Assembly: GCF_031845265.1 (NCBI RefSeq)
Contig: NZ_JAVRBG010000001.1
Span: 186,001-250,000 of the forward strand
Length of the DNA stretch: 64,000 nucleotides
Origin: Mesonia ostreae
GTDB lineage: Bacteria > Bacteroidota > Bacteroidia > Flavobacteriales > Flavobacteriaceae
Direction: 5' to 3'
This document shows, in pieces, positions 7,406-15,308 of the stretch. How positions within the stretch are numbered: the first letter of the stretch is position 1; each line of letters opens with the position of its first letter. A model generated the notes under the pieces. It was not told where the DNA came from, ran no database searches, and saw only the letters and a list, made by a program, of their open reading frames with translations. A program made the translations under genes and the position numbers.

Positions 7406-7972
7406 ATGAAAAAAATTTTAGTCATAGATAATTACGACAGTTTTGTGTATAATCTGGTACATTATTTAGAAGATCTTAATTGCCAAGTCACCGTCAAGCG
7501 GAATGACCAACTTTACCTAGAAGAGGTAGAAGATTACGATAAGATTTTACTTTCTCCTGGACCAGGCATCCCTAATGAAGCAGGTTTATTAAAAGAGATT
7601 ATCCAAACTTACGCCGGTACAAAACCCATGTTGGGCGTTTGTTTAGGACAACAAGCAATTGCAGAAGTTTTTGGAGGGAAAATTAACAATCTAGATAAAG
7701 TATACCACGGGGTTGCAACTTCTATCGACATTATAGAGGAGGAATCTGTCTTGTTTAAAGATCTTCCCAAAAAACTTGAAGTAGGCCGGTATCACTCTTG
7801 GATAGTTCAAGAACTTCCTGATGTTTTAATTCCCACGTCTTATGATGAAAACGGACAAATTATGTCTCTAAAACACAGAGATTTTCCTGTCTTTTCGGTA
7901 CAATTTCATCCAGAGTCGGTGTTGACTCCGTTAGGAAAAAGAATACTAGAGAATTGGGTAAATCACGCTTAA
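7406..7972 (+). CDS. trpG: Anthranilate synthase glutamine amidotransferase component
   Basis: A class I glutamine amidotransferase (188 residues) that releases ammonia from glutamine for TrpE. The start IDNYDSFVYNLVHYL is the classic N-terminus. The oxyanion segment SPGPGIP is followed by the nucleophile elbow GVCLGQQAI with Cys near residue 79, and the His-Glu pair lies in QFHPESVLT near 170. No TrpD fusion is present. It may also serve PabA in folate synthesis, as in other bacteria, since no separate pabA is visible here. It lies one base after trpE, so translational coupling is likely. Confidence 0.95.
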   Translation: MKKILVIDNYDSFVYNLVHYLEDLNCQVTVKRNDQLYLEEVEDYDKILLSPGPGIPNEAGLLKEIIQTYAGTKPMLGVCLGQQAIAEVFGGKINNLDKVYHGVATSIDIIEEESVLFKDLPKKLEVGRYHSWIVQELPDVLIPTSYDENGQIMSLKHRDFPVFSVQFHPESVLTPLGKRILENWVNHA

Positions 7973-7982
7973 AAATCATGCA

Positions 7983-8975
7983 ATGAAAGAGGTTTTAAAC
8001 AAATTAACGCACCACCAAATCTTAACCAAAGAGGAGGCTAAAGAAAGTATACTTCAAATTTCTAAAGGAAGTTACAATCCCACACAAATTGCTTCTTTTC
8101 TAACCACGTACATGATGCGAAGTATTCGAATTGAAGAATTAGAAGGTTTTAGAGAGGCTTTATTAGAACTTTGTATTCCTATTGATCTATCGGCTTATGA
8201 ACCTATTGATTTATGCGGAACAGGTGGAGACCATAAAAATACCTTCAATATTTCTACGCTGGCTTCTTTTATTACCGCAGGAGCAGGAGTTGCCGTTGCA
8301 AAACATGGCAATTATAGTGTATCCTCAATTAGTGGAAGTAGCAATGTTCTAGAATCATTGGGGGTTAAATTCTCTAATGATGAGAAGTTTTTACAACAAT
8401 GTATAGATGAAACCAATCTTTGCGTTTTGCATGCACCACTATTTCATCCCGCTATGAAAGCGGTGGCGTCTGTGCGAAAAGATTTAGCCGTTAAAACCTT
8501 TTTTAATATACTGGGGCCCATGGTAAATCCCGCTTTTCCCAAAAAGCAAGTTGTAGGTGTTTTTAGTCTAGAATTGGCGAGGATGTATCACTACTTATAC
8601 CAAAAGACCTCTAAATCTTATACTATAGTTCACGCTTTAGATGCTTATGATGAAGTTTCTCTTACTGGCGATACAAAAATTTTCACCCCTAGTAAAGAAA
8701 ATGTTTTAACACCTCAAGATTTTGGCTATTCCAAAATTAATCCACAAGAAATTTATGGCGGTAATTCTGTAGAGAAGGCAACAAAACTTTTTTATACTAT
8801 CCTTAGGGGAAAAGGAACCGAGTCACAAAATGCCGTAGTGATTGCTAATTCCGCTTTAGCGATAGCAACTGCCAAAAATATAAATTTACCAGAAGCCTTA
8901 GCTGCTGCAAAAGATTCTCTACTTTCTAATAAAGCCTTAAACGTATTACAGAGAATTCAAAAAATTAGTGCCTAA
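7983..8975 (+). CDS. trpD: Anthranilate phosphoribosyltransferase
   Basis: Joins anthranilate and phosphoribosyl pyrophosphate to phosphoribosylanthranilate. 330 residues, the normal stand-alone length. The helical N-terminal domain is followed by the PRPP-binding loop DLCGTGGDHKNTFNIST (about 77-93), the KHGNYSVSSISGSSNVLE segment (about 107), HPAMK and the metal/anthranilate motif VRKDLAVKTFFNILGPMVNPA. It starts 10 bases after trpG and its stop shares a base with the trpC start (TAATG), which suggests coupled translation. Confidence 0.95.
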   Translation: MKEVLNKLTHHQILTKEEAKESILQISKGSYNPTQIASFLTTYMMRSIRIEELEGFREALLELCIPIDLSAYEPIDLCGTGGDHKNTFNISTLASFITAGAGVAVAKHGNYSVSSISGSSNVLESLGVKFSNDEKFLQQCIDETNLCVLHAPLFHPAMKAVASVRKDLAVKTFFNILGPMVNPAFPKKQVVGVFSLELARMYHYLYQKTSKSYTIVHALDAYDEVSLTGDTKIFTPSKENVLTPQDFGYSKINPQEIYGGNSVEKATKLFYTILRGKGTESQNAVVIANSALAIATAKNINLPEALAAAKDSLLSNKALNVLQRIQKISA

Positions 8976-9778
8976 TGGAAAACATATTAGATAAAATAAT
9001 ACAACAAAAAAAGAAAGAGGTTATGCTTAAAGAAAGTCTCGTTTCTCGTAAACAACTAGAACATAGCGAACTTTTTAAACGCCATACTTTTTCATTGAGT
9101 AAACAAATAAAAACTTCTCCTTTAAGTTTTGGAATTATTGCAGAACATAAAAGACGATCTCCATCTAAGTCTAGCATAAATACTTCTTTACTGGTTCAAG
9201 AAGTATTGGAGGCTTATGAAAATGCCCGTGTTAGCGGAGCTTCCATCTTAACAGACAACAGTTTCTTTGGTGGTTCCATAGAAGATTTACTTTTAGCGAG
9301 AGCTACCGTAAAACTCCCACTCTTAAGAAAAGATTTTATTATAGAAGAATATCAAGTGATAGAAGCCAAAGCTTTTGGTGCAGATGCGATTTTGCTTATC
9401 GCTGCGGCATTAACTAAACAACAAGTAAACTCTTTAAACAAATTAGCTCAAAACTTAGGTTTAGAGGTATTATTAGAAATTCATAACCTTAAAGAACTAG
9501 AGCAGAATATTGATGCTCCCGTACAATTAATTGGAGTTAATAATAGAGACTTAACAAGTTTTGAAGTAAACATAGAGAACAGCTTAAGCTTAATTAAAAA
9601 TATCCCAGAAGAAGTCGTAAAAATTTCTGAAAGCGGAATCAATTCTGCGGAAGCAATAAAAACCTTACACGATGCAGGATATGATGGTTTCTTAATTGGA
9701 GAACATTTTATGAAAACCCATGCTCCAGGAAATGCTGCACACGAATTTATAAAAGAAATTTCCCAACTTATTGTTTAA
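8975..9778 (+). CDS. trpC: Indole-3-glycerol phosphate synthase
   Basis: Closes the indole ring from carboxyphenylamino-deoxyribulose phosphate. 267 residues in a TIM barrel. Signatures are IIAEHKRRSPSK (catalytic lysine, about 54-65), SILTDNSFFGGS, LLRKDFIIEEYQV (about 115), ADAILLIAAAL, GVNNRDL (about 188) and SESGI. It is separate from trpF, unlike the enterobacterial fusion. It overlaps the trpD stop by one base and is followed by trpF 10 bases later. Confidence 0.95.
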   Translation: MENILDKIIQQKKKEVMLKESLVSRKQLEHSELFKRHTFSLSKQIKTSPLSFGIIAEHKRRSPSKSSINTSLLVQEVLEAYENARVSGASILTDNSFFGGSIEDLLLARATVKLPLLRKDFIIEEYQVIEAKAFGADAILLIAAALTKQQVNSLNKLAQNLGLEVLLEIHNLKELEQNIDAPVQLIGVNNRDLTSFEVNIENSLSLIKNIPEEVVKISESGINSAEAIKTLHDAGYDGFLIGEHFMKTHAPGNAAHEFIKEISQLIV

Positions 9779-9788
9779 AAAAGAAGCT

Positions 9789-10400
9789 ATGAAAATTAAA
9801 ATTTGCGGAATGAGAGAGTCAGAAAATATGAAAGAAGTTGCCGCGCTTTCTCCAGATTATATAGGCTTTATTTTCTATAAAAACTCTCCCCGTTACATCA
9901 CACAAATTCCTACAAATGGTCCACATCAAATTAGAAAAACTGGGGTTTTTGTAAATGAAGAATATGATCAAATTATGAAAAAAGTTGAGCTATTTGGTTT
10001 GCAAGCAATTCAATTGCATGGAGAAGAATCTGTAGAATTATGTGAAAAATTGGGAGATCAAAACTTAGAAGTCATCAAAGCTTTTTCTGTAGACGACGAC
10101 TTTAATTTTGAGAAAATCCATTCGTATCAAAAAGTTACCGACTATTTTTTATTTGATACCAAAGGAAAAAAATATGGAGGAAATGGCCATGCTTTCAACT
10201 GGAGTAGGTTACAAAATTACACCCTCAATCATCCATTCTTTTTAAGTGGAGGAATTGGTTTAGAACACAGCGAAGAAATCAAAAAAATATACGATTCCTC
10301 TCTACCATTAGCAGGAATAGACCTTAACAGCAAGTTTGAAATAGCCCCTGGAATAAAAGACATCCAAAAATTAAATAAAATGAAAGAATCTCTCTTATGA
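9789..10400 (+). CDS. trpF: Phosphoribosylanthranilate isomerase
   Basis: Catalyses the Amadori rearrangement before TrpC. 203 residues from ATG 9789; an earlier in-frame TTG inside the trpC stop region is less likely because MKIKICGMRE is the standard N-terminus. The catalytic Cys is in KICGM, barrel motifs include DYIGFIFYKNSPRYI and IQLHGEE, and the catalytic Asp is in LFDTKGKKYGGNGHAFNW (about 127). The phosphate-binding LSGGIG and GIDLNSKFE motifs close the barrel. Its stop overlaps the trpB start by four bases (ATGA). Confidence 0.94.
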   Translation: MKIKICGMRESENMKEVAALSPDYIGFIFYKNSPRYITQIPTNGPHQIRKTGVFVNEEYDQIMKKVELFGLQAIQLHGEESVELCEKLGDQNLEVIKAFSVDDDFNFEKIHSYQKVTDYFLFDTKGKKYGGNGHAFNWSRLQNYTLNHPFFLSGGIGLEHSEEIKKIYDSSLPLAGIDLNSKFEIAPGIKDIQKLNKMKESLL

Positions 10401-11584
10401 AAAATTCATATCATATCAATAAAAAAGGCTATTATGGTGAGTTTGGAGGTGCATTTGTACCCGAAATGCTTCAACCTAATTTAGCCGAATTAAAAGATCA
10501 CTATCTAGAAATTCTTCAGGATAAAAAATTTCAAAAAGAATTTCAAGATCTGCTACAACATTACGTTGGCAGGCCTACTCCGCTCTACTACGCAAAACGC
10601 TTAAGCAAAAAATATAACACTAAAATCTACCTCAAAAGAGAAGACCTTTGCCACACCGGCGCACATAAAATAAACAATACTGTAGGACAGATTTTGCTAG
10701 CCAAACGCCTAGGAAAAAAAAGAATTATTGCCGAAACAGGTGCCGGCCAACATGGTGTAGCTACAGCGACCGTTTGCGCGCTTATAGGTTTGCCTTGCGT
10801 CATTTATATGGGCGCTATAGATATGGAAAGGCAAGCGCCAAATGTTGCTCGCATGAAAATGTTAGGTGCCACGATTGTTGCTGCTACATCGGGCAGTAAA
10901 ACTTTAAAAGACGCTACCAACGAAGCCATTAGAGACTGGATTCAAAATCCTAGCGACACCCATTATATTATAGGTTCTGTAGTGGGACCGCATCCCTATC
11001 CAGATTTGGTGGCGCGATTGCAAAGCGTGATTTCCAAAGAAATTAAAACGCAACTTTTAAAAGCCGAAGCTAAAGCAAATCCCGATTATGTGATTGCCTG
11101 CGTTGGTGGCGGCAGCAATGCTGCAGGTGCATTTTTTGATTTTCTCGAAGATGAAAAAGTAAAGCTTATCGCTGTAGAAGCTGCGGGAAAAGGCATAAAT
11201 TCTGGCGAAAGTGCAGCTACTTCTATCTTAGGAAACGTAGGAATCATTCACGGCAGTAAAACTTTGTTAATGCAAAATAAAGACGGTCAAATCACCGAGC
11301 CTTATTCTATTTCGGCGGGATTGGATTATCCTGGCGTAGGTCCCTTACACGCACATTTATATCAAACCAAAAGAGCAGATTTTATGGCCATTACAGATGA
11401 TGATGCGATGAAAGCCGGACTTCAATTGTCACAACTAGAAGGCATCATTCCCGCGATAGAAACTTCCCACGCCCTAGCGGTTTTAGAACAAAGAAAATTT
11501 GAAAAAGATGAGATTGTAGTTATCAATCTATCTGGGCGTGGTGATAAAGATTTACAAACCTATATCGATTATTTTAATTTTTAA
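10397..11584 (+). CDS. trpB: Tryptophan synthase beta subunit
   Basis: PLP enzyme joining indole and serine. 395 residues, the normal TrpB1 length. Motifs include the start YGEFGGAFVPEML, the PLP-lysine segment LKREDLCHTGAHKINNT (Lys near 84), AETGAGQHGVATATV (about 107), the phosphate loop CVGGGSNAAG (about 225) and LSGRGDKD near the end. The start overlaps trpF by four bases. It is parted from trpA by 89 bases that hold a dispersed GGGCGTT repeat. Confidence 0.97.
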   Translation: MKNSYHINKKGYYGEFGGAFVPEMLQPNLAELKDHYLEILQDKKFQKEFQDLLQHYVGRPTPLYYAKRLSKKYNTKIYLKREDLCHTGAHKINNTVGQILLAKRLGKKRIIAETGAGQHGVATATVCALIGLPCVIYMGAIDMERQAPNVARMKMLGATIVAATSGSKTLKDATNEAIRDWIQNPSDTHYIIGSVVGPHPYPDLVARLQSVISKEIKTQLLKAEAKANPDYVIACVGGGSNAAGAFFDFLEDEKVKLIAVEAAGKGINSGESAATSILGNVGIIHGSKTLLMQNKDGQITEPYSISAGLDYPGVGPLHAHLYQTKRADFMAITDDDAMKAGLQLSQLEGIIPAIETSHALAVLEQRKFEKDEIVVINLSGRGDKDLQTYIDYFNF

Positions 11585-11659
11585 GGGCGTTCGAGCGGGT
11601 CATCCGCTATATCTTTTGCTTTTTTCAACGCAAAAGGATGCCGCTTCTACCCCTAACGC
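11585..11659 (+). repeat. Dispersed GGGCGTT...AACGC repeat, copy 1, inside the trp operon
   Basis: A 75-bp element starting GGGCGTT right at the trpB stop and ending CCTAACGC. It shares blocks (AGCGGGTC, ATCTTTT, AAAAGGAT, CCCTAACGC) with the inverted copy at 49779-49866. CTTTTGC and GCAAAAG form an internal hairpin. No coding potential. Confidence 0.75.
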
Positions 11660-11673
11660 AAAAAAAAACAGTA

Positions 11674-12459
11674 ATGAATAGAATACAAACACGATTACAA
11701 CAAAACAAAAAAATTCTCTCTATATATTTTACAGCAGGTTTCCCTAAGTTAGAAGATACAGTACCTATTATTAAATCTTTAGAAGAGAATGGAGTAGATA
11801 TGATAGAGATTGGGTTACCGTTTAGCGATCCGCTAGCAGATGGACCAAGCATACAATCCAGTTCTACGCAAGCGCTCAAAAACGGAATGACTTCCAAAAT
11901 TCTTTTTGAGCAACTTAAAGATATCCGCGAAAGCGTAAAAATTCCCTTATTAATTATGGGTTATTTTAATCCTATTTTTCAATATGGGGTAGAAAAATTT
12001 TGTAAAAAATGCCAAGAAATTGGTATTGACGGACTTATAATTCCAGACCTACCTCTAGAAGTTTATGAAGAAGCGTATCAATCTATTTTTGAGAATTATG
12101 GTCTTTTACATATTTTCCTCATCACTCCGCAAACTTCCGAAGAACGTATTAGAAAAATTGATGCTATTTCTAAAGGTTTTATTTATATGGTAAGTTCGGC
12201 AAGTGTAACTGGAGGAAAAAATAATTTTGGAGAAGAACAGCTTCAGTATTTTGAACGTATTTATAACCTCAACTTAAAAACTCCAAAAATAATTGGATTT
12301 GGAATAAGCAATAAAAATAGTTTTTTGCAGGCAACTCAATTTTCTAATGGAGGGATTATAGGTTCTGCCTTTGTAAATTTCTTAAAAGCAAATTCAATTG
12401 AGCAAATAGATACTTTTACACGCAAATTTAATTCTATTAAAAAATTAATTACAAACTAA
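11674..12459 (+). CDS. trpA: Tryptophan synthase alpha subunit
   Basis: Cleaves indole-glycerol phosphate to indole and glyceraldehyde 3-phosphate; indole is passed to TrpB. 261 residues from ATG 11674, because an upstream in-frame ATG (11638) lies inside the dispersed repeat and adds a foreign N-terminus. Motifs are IYFTAGFP, the catalytic Glu in MIEIGLPFSDPLADGPSIQ (about 46), IIPDLPLEE-like IIPDLPLEVYEE, VSSASVTGG and GFGISNK, with the phosphate loop GGIIGSAFV. Last gene of the operon. It contains one copy of the TCCGCGAAAGC word at 11924-11934. Confidence 0.95.
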   Translation: MNRIQTRLQQNKKILSIYFTAGFPKLEDTVPIIKSLEENGVDMIEIGLPFSDPLADGPSIQSSSTQALKNGMTSKILFEQLKDIRESVKIPLLIMGYFNPIFQYGVEKFCKKCQEIGIDGLIIPDLPLEVYEEAYQSIFENYGLLHIFLITPQTSEERIRKIDAISKGFIYMVSSASVTGGKNNFGEEQLQYFERIYNLNLKTPKIIGFGISNKNSFLQATQFSNGGIIGSAFVNFLKANSIEQIDTFTRKFNSIKKLITN

Positions 12460-12558
12460 ACTCCCTACTTCACATATGCTTAACAAGAAATTACCAGTGT
12501 TTTAATAGAAATAATTTTTTCTATTAGTTATCTTTAGCTTGAATCAAAACATTAAATT

Positions 12559-12702
12559 ATGGGACGTATTGAAGATAAACATAAAGAAAGAAAGAGCAAA
12601 GACGTAGATAATCCTTTAGGAGAATTAGGAAATAGAAATGAAAAAACAAATAAGGTAGACATCGATAAAAAAACGATTAAAGGACAACAAAATAAGGAAT
12701 AG
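12559..12702 (+). CDS. Small hydrophilic protein of unknown function
   Basis: A 47-residue ORF (MGRIEDKHKERKSKDVDNPL..GQQNKE) rich in Lys, Glu and Asp, with no cysteine, aromatic residue or membrane segment; probably disordered. A near-consensus promoter box TATCTTTA lies about 30 bases upstream and a strong terminator follows, which supports a real transcription unit. Not recognised. Confidence 0.55.
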   Translation: MGRIEDKHKERKSKDVDNPLGELGNRNEKTNKVDIDKKTIKGQQNKE

Positions 12703-12716
12703 TACTTTATTTAATA

Positions 12717-12800
12717 GGTTTTATAAGCTATCTAGAAAGCGACAAGTTTTACATCAACTTATTGTTTTCTAGATGGCTTTTTTATTTGATAAAATTATAA
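12717..12800 (+). repeat. Terminator-bearing direct repeat, copy 1
   Basis: The terminator of the small gene: 12726-12738 (AGCTATCTAGAAA) pairs with 12766-12778, followed by T7. The 84-base stretch is repeated at 12971-13052 with about 80 percent identity, on the other side of the 158-bp dispersed repeat. Confidence 0.8.
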
Positions 12801-12805
12801 CTGTA

Positions 12806-12963
12806 TATCCGTTTAGTTTCCAGTATAATCAAATAATAGTTTTAATGTCGTGTCGAGCGGAGTCGAGACGCTTTTGTTTAACCTTTCGACTCCCCGCCAG
12901 AATGAATTCTTTCGGGCTGACGCTCAAAATGACAAAAACTAATTTGAGGAATGAAAGCGGATA
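12806..12963. repeat. 158-bp dispersed MITE-like repeat, copy A
   Basis: Begins TATCCGTTTAG and ends GAAAGCGGATA, so the ends are roughly inverted. It is nearly identical in sequence and identical in length to 57456-57613, and related to 60260-60410. The middle holds CGAGCGGAGTCGAGACGCTTTTG and AATGAATTCTTTC. No credible protein is encoded. Confidence 0.75.
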
Positions 12964-12970
12964 AACAATC

Positions 12971-13052
12971 GGTTCTATAAGCTATTTAGAAAGCGACAAG
13001 TTGTCCATCACCTTATTGTTTTCTAGATGTTTTTTTTATGGTAATATTATAA
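12971..13052 (+). repeat. Terminator-bearing direct repeat, copy 2
   Basis: A second copy of 12717-12800, keeping the TTTAGAAAGCGACAAG and TTATTGTTTTCTAGATG blocks and the T run. Together with copy 1 it brackets repeat A. The rest of the 12703-13236 gap holds only AT-rich sequence and the photolyase-cassette promoter. Confidence 0.75.
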
Positions 13053-13167
13053 TCATAATCCAGTTGATTTTTAAAAATTATTTAAGTTTAATTTCTTTCA
13101 CCATCTTAGGTATAATTTTATGTTTCGTATTGAATTTTTCAAGTTTAGAATATGAAACTATTTATTT

Positions 13168-13197
13168 TGTTTAATTTTATTATATTTTTGTTAAACA
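13168..13197 (+). promoter_or_regulatory. Palindrome overlapping the promoter of the photolyase cassette
   Basis: TGTTTAA (13168-13174) and its perfect inverted copy TTAAACA (13191-13197) flank a TATTTTTG -7 box at 13183-13190. A palindrome over the -7 region is a likely repressor operator. MerR/LitR/CarH-type light regulators control similar photolyase promoters in other bacteria, but no regulator gene is in this window. Confidence 0.5.
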
Positions 13198-13236
13198 AAA
13201 TTGTAATTTAGGCTTCTTAAATAAGGAGTCCATTTT

Positions 13237-13887
13237 ATGAAATTTTTAGACCACAAAGATATAGATCAACTGGAAAGCAGATTTAGAGCGCATTTTATCA
13301 ATAGCCTTAGCGGAATTAAATCGGCCAATCTCATTGCAACAAAATCAGAAAATAATATTAGTAATGTTGCCATTTTTAGTTCGGTCATTCACTTGGGAAG
13401 TCATCCCCCACTATTAGGTTTTATCTTAAAACCTGCCGCCGTGAAAAGAAATACGTATGACAATATTGAAAAGACTGGTTATTTTACTGTAAATCATATT
13501 TCTGAAAATCTTATTAAAGATGCGCACCATACTTCAGCAAAATATGACGGAGAAACTTCTGAGTTTGATAAAACGAGCCTTACAGAGCTTTATCAAAAAG
13601 ATTTTTTTGCTCCTTATGTGAAGCAAGCACAAATTCGAATAGGTTGCTCTTTTCAAAACAGTTATTTTATTGAAGAAAATGGATGCTATATGATCATTGG
13701 CAAAATAGAGCAGGTTTTTTATCCAGAAGCAATTCAAAGTAAAGAAGGATGGATCAACCTTGCAATGGCTAAAACTGTTGGGGTTAATGGTCTAGATGCT
13801 TATGCTAAGCTTAGTATCTTAGACCGTTTTCATTATGCAAAACCTAATAGCGAAACCACTTCTAAACAGGACGATGAAGAAATCTAA
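13237..13887 (+). CDS. Flavin reductase-like protein (FMN-binding split barrel)
   Basis: A 216-residue protein of the flavoredoxin/flavin-reductase-like family. The core SANLIATKSENNISNVAIFSSVIHLGSHPPLLGFILKP is the FMN-binding split-barrel start, followed by RNTYDNIEKTGYFTVNHI. It probably binds FMN and reduces it or an acceptor with NAD(P)H. It is the first gene of a cassette with DUF2256 and two photolyase/cryptochrome genes and overlaps the DUF2256 gene by 14 bases. A supply or handling of reduced flavin for the photolyases is an attractive but unproven role. Confidence 0.8.
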   Translation: MKFLDHKDIDQLESRFRAHFINSLSGIKSANLIATKSENNISNVAIFSSVIHLGSHPPLLGFILKPAAVKRNTYDNIEKTGYFTVNHISENLIKDAHHTSAKYDGETSEFDKTSLTELYQKDFFAPYVKQAQIRIGCSFQNSYFIEENGCYMIIGKIEQVFYPEAIQSKEGWINLAMAKTVGVNGLDAYAKLSILDRFHYAKPNSETTSKQDDEEI

Positions 13888-14002
13888 ACTACCTACAAAA
13901 ATATGTCCCGTTTGCCAACTCCCGTTTACTTGGAGAAAAAAGTGGGAAAAAAATTGGGACGACGTAAAATATTGCAGTGAAAAATGTAGAAGAAACAAAT
14001 AA
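13874..14002 (+). CDS. DUF2256 zinc-ribbon-like small protein
   Basis: A 42-residue ORF, MKKSKLPTKICPVCQLPFTW..KYCSEKCRRNK. The four cysteines in CPVC and CSEKC suggest a zinc ribbon, and the Trp-rich centre (RKKWEKNWDD) is typical of DUF2256. It overlaps the upstream gene by 14 bases and stops two bases before the cryptochrome start, so it is firmly inside the operon. Members often sit beside photolyase/cryptochrome genes, but their role is unknown. Confidence 0.85.
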   Translation: MKKSKLPTKICPVCQLPFTWRKKWEKNWDDVKYCSEKCRRNK

Positions 14003-14004
14003 CT

Positions 14005-15306
14005 ATGAAAACAGGATTAATTTGGTTTAGAAACGATTTAAGAACTAGGGACCAATTGTCTCTCTATAAAGCACAGCAAGAGTGTGACAAACTAATTGCA
14101 GTGTATTTTTTTAATCCAAATCATTATGAATTGACTAACTATGGCTTTAAAAAAACAGAGAAATTTAGAGCCCAATTCTTAATAGAAACGGTAGAAAATC
14201 TGAGAGAAAATTTAAAGAAACTTCACATAAGCCTACTTGTCTTTAAGGAACAACCTCACGAAGTAATAGATAAATTAATACAGGAGTTCTCTATAGAAGA
14301 TATTTTTTATCAAGAAGAATGGACATCTGAAGAGGTACTGGAAGTAAAAAAAGTTAAAGATTCGGTTTCAAATAATGTTGCTTTTAATTCCTCTTACGAT
14401 CAGTTTTTGATAGAACCTCCCGCTTTGCCATATTCTGATTTTGAAAAAATTCCGGAAGTATTTACGCGCTTTAGAAAAAAATTAGAAAAAGATTGGCAGG
14501 TCTCTTCATGCACTCCGCAAATAAAAGCTTTCCCTTACGGTAACTTAATTCAGCAAACTACAGCAATTCCTACTTTAGAAGAATTAGGTTTACTTAGTTT
14601 TGAAAAAGATTCCAGATCTGCTTTCCCGTTTAAAGGCGGAGAAGAAGAAGCACTTAATCGACTCTTCAACTACGTGTGGGAAACCGATCGTATTGCAGTC
14701 TATAAAAAAACGCGCAACGGACTTTTAGGAAAAGATTATAGCTCAAAGCTTTCTGCATGGTTGGCCAACGGATCTATTTCCGCGAAAGCGATCTACTGGG
14801 AAGTGAAGAAGTATGAAAAAGAACGTACCAAAAATCAAAGCACCTATTGGCTTATTTTTGAACTCTTATGGCGTGATTATTTTAAATACATATCTCTTAA
14901 ACACGGCGCTAGCATTTTTAAATTGCAAGGAATTTCCTCTAAAAATTTAGAATGGAATCAAGATAAAGAAGCTTTTGAACGATGGAAAAATGGTACCACC
15001 CAAAACTCTTTTATAAATGCCAATATGCTGGAAATTAGAAAAACCGGGTTTATGAGTAATCGCGGTCGGCAGAACGTGAATAGCTATTGGGCAAAGGAGT
15101 TATATCAAGATTGGCGCATAGGCGCGGCTTATTTTGAAAGTATGCTTGTAGATTATGACGTACATAGCAATTGGGGAAATTGGATGTACAATAGCGGAGT
15201 GGGAAATGATCCCAGAGATCGCAAATTCCATATAAAATCCCAAGCAGAACGTTATGATCCTCGTGGAAAATACCAACAAACTTGGTTGCAGGAAAAACTG
15301 TTTTAA
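14005..15306 (+). CDS. DASH-type cryptochrome/photolyase
   Basis: A 433-residue flavoprotein of the Cry-DASH clade, which repairs cyclobutane dimers mainly in single-stranded DNA using blue light. The photolyase alpha/beta domain begins GLIWFRNDLRTRDQ. The FAD domain contains TYWLIFELLWRDYFKY and the DASH signature FMSNRGRQNVNSYWAKELYQDWRIGAAYFE, then DYDVHSNWGNWMYNSGVGNDPRD. It is followed two bases later by a second photolyase-family gene. One copy of the TCCGCGAAAGC word lies at 14780-14790. Confidence 0.93.
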   Translation: MKTGLIWFRNDLRTRDQLSLYKAQQECDKLIAVYFFNPNHYELTNYGFKKTEKFRAQFLIETVENLRENLKKLHISLLVFKEQPHEVIDKLIQEFSIEDIFYQEEWTSEEVLEVKKVKDSVSNNVAFNSSYDQFLIEPPALPYSDFEKIPEVFTRFRKKLEKDWQVSSCTPQIKAFPYGNLIQQTTAIPTLEELGLLSFEKDSRSAFPFKGGEEEALNRLFNYVWETDRIAVYKKTRNGLLGKDYSSKLSAWLANGSISAKAIYWEVKKYEKERTKNQSTYWLIFELLWRDYFKYISLKHGASIFKLQGISSKNLEWNQDKEAFERWKNGTTQNSFINANMLEIRKTGFMSNRGRQNVNSYWAKELYQDWRIGAAYFESMLVDYDVHSNWGNWMYNSGVGNDPRDRKFHIKSQAERYDPRGKYQQTWLQEKLF

Positions 15307-15308
15307 AA

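Noticed and set aside
11638..11673. Upstream in-frame start of trpA
   Set aside because: It lies within the GGGCGTT repeat and adds residues foreign to TrpA; ATG 11674 gives the standard N-terminus.
12773..12964. A 63-codon ORF over repeat copy A
   Set aside because: It is a chance frame across a dispersed repeat; codons are not conserved between copies A and B and copy C breaks it.
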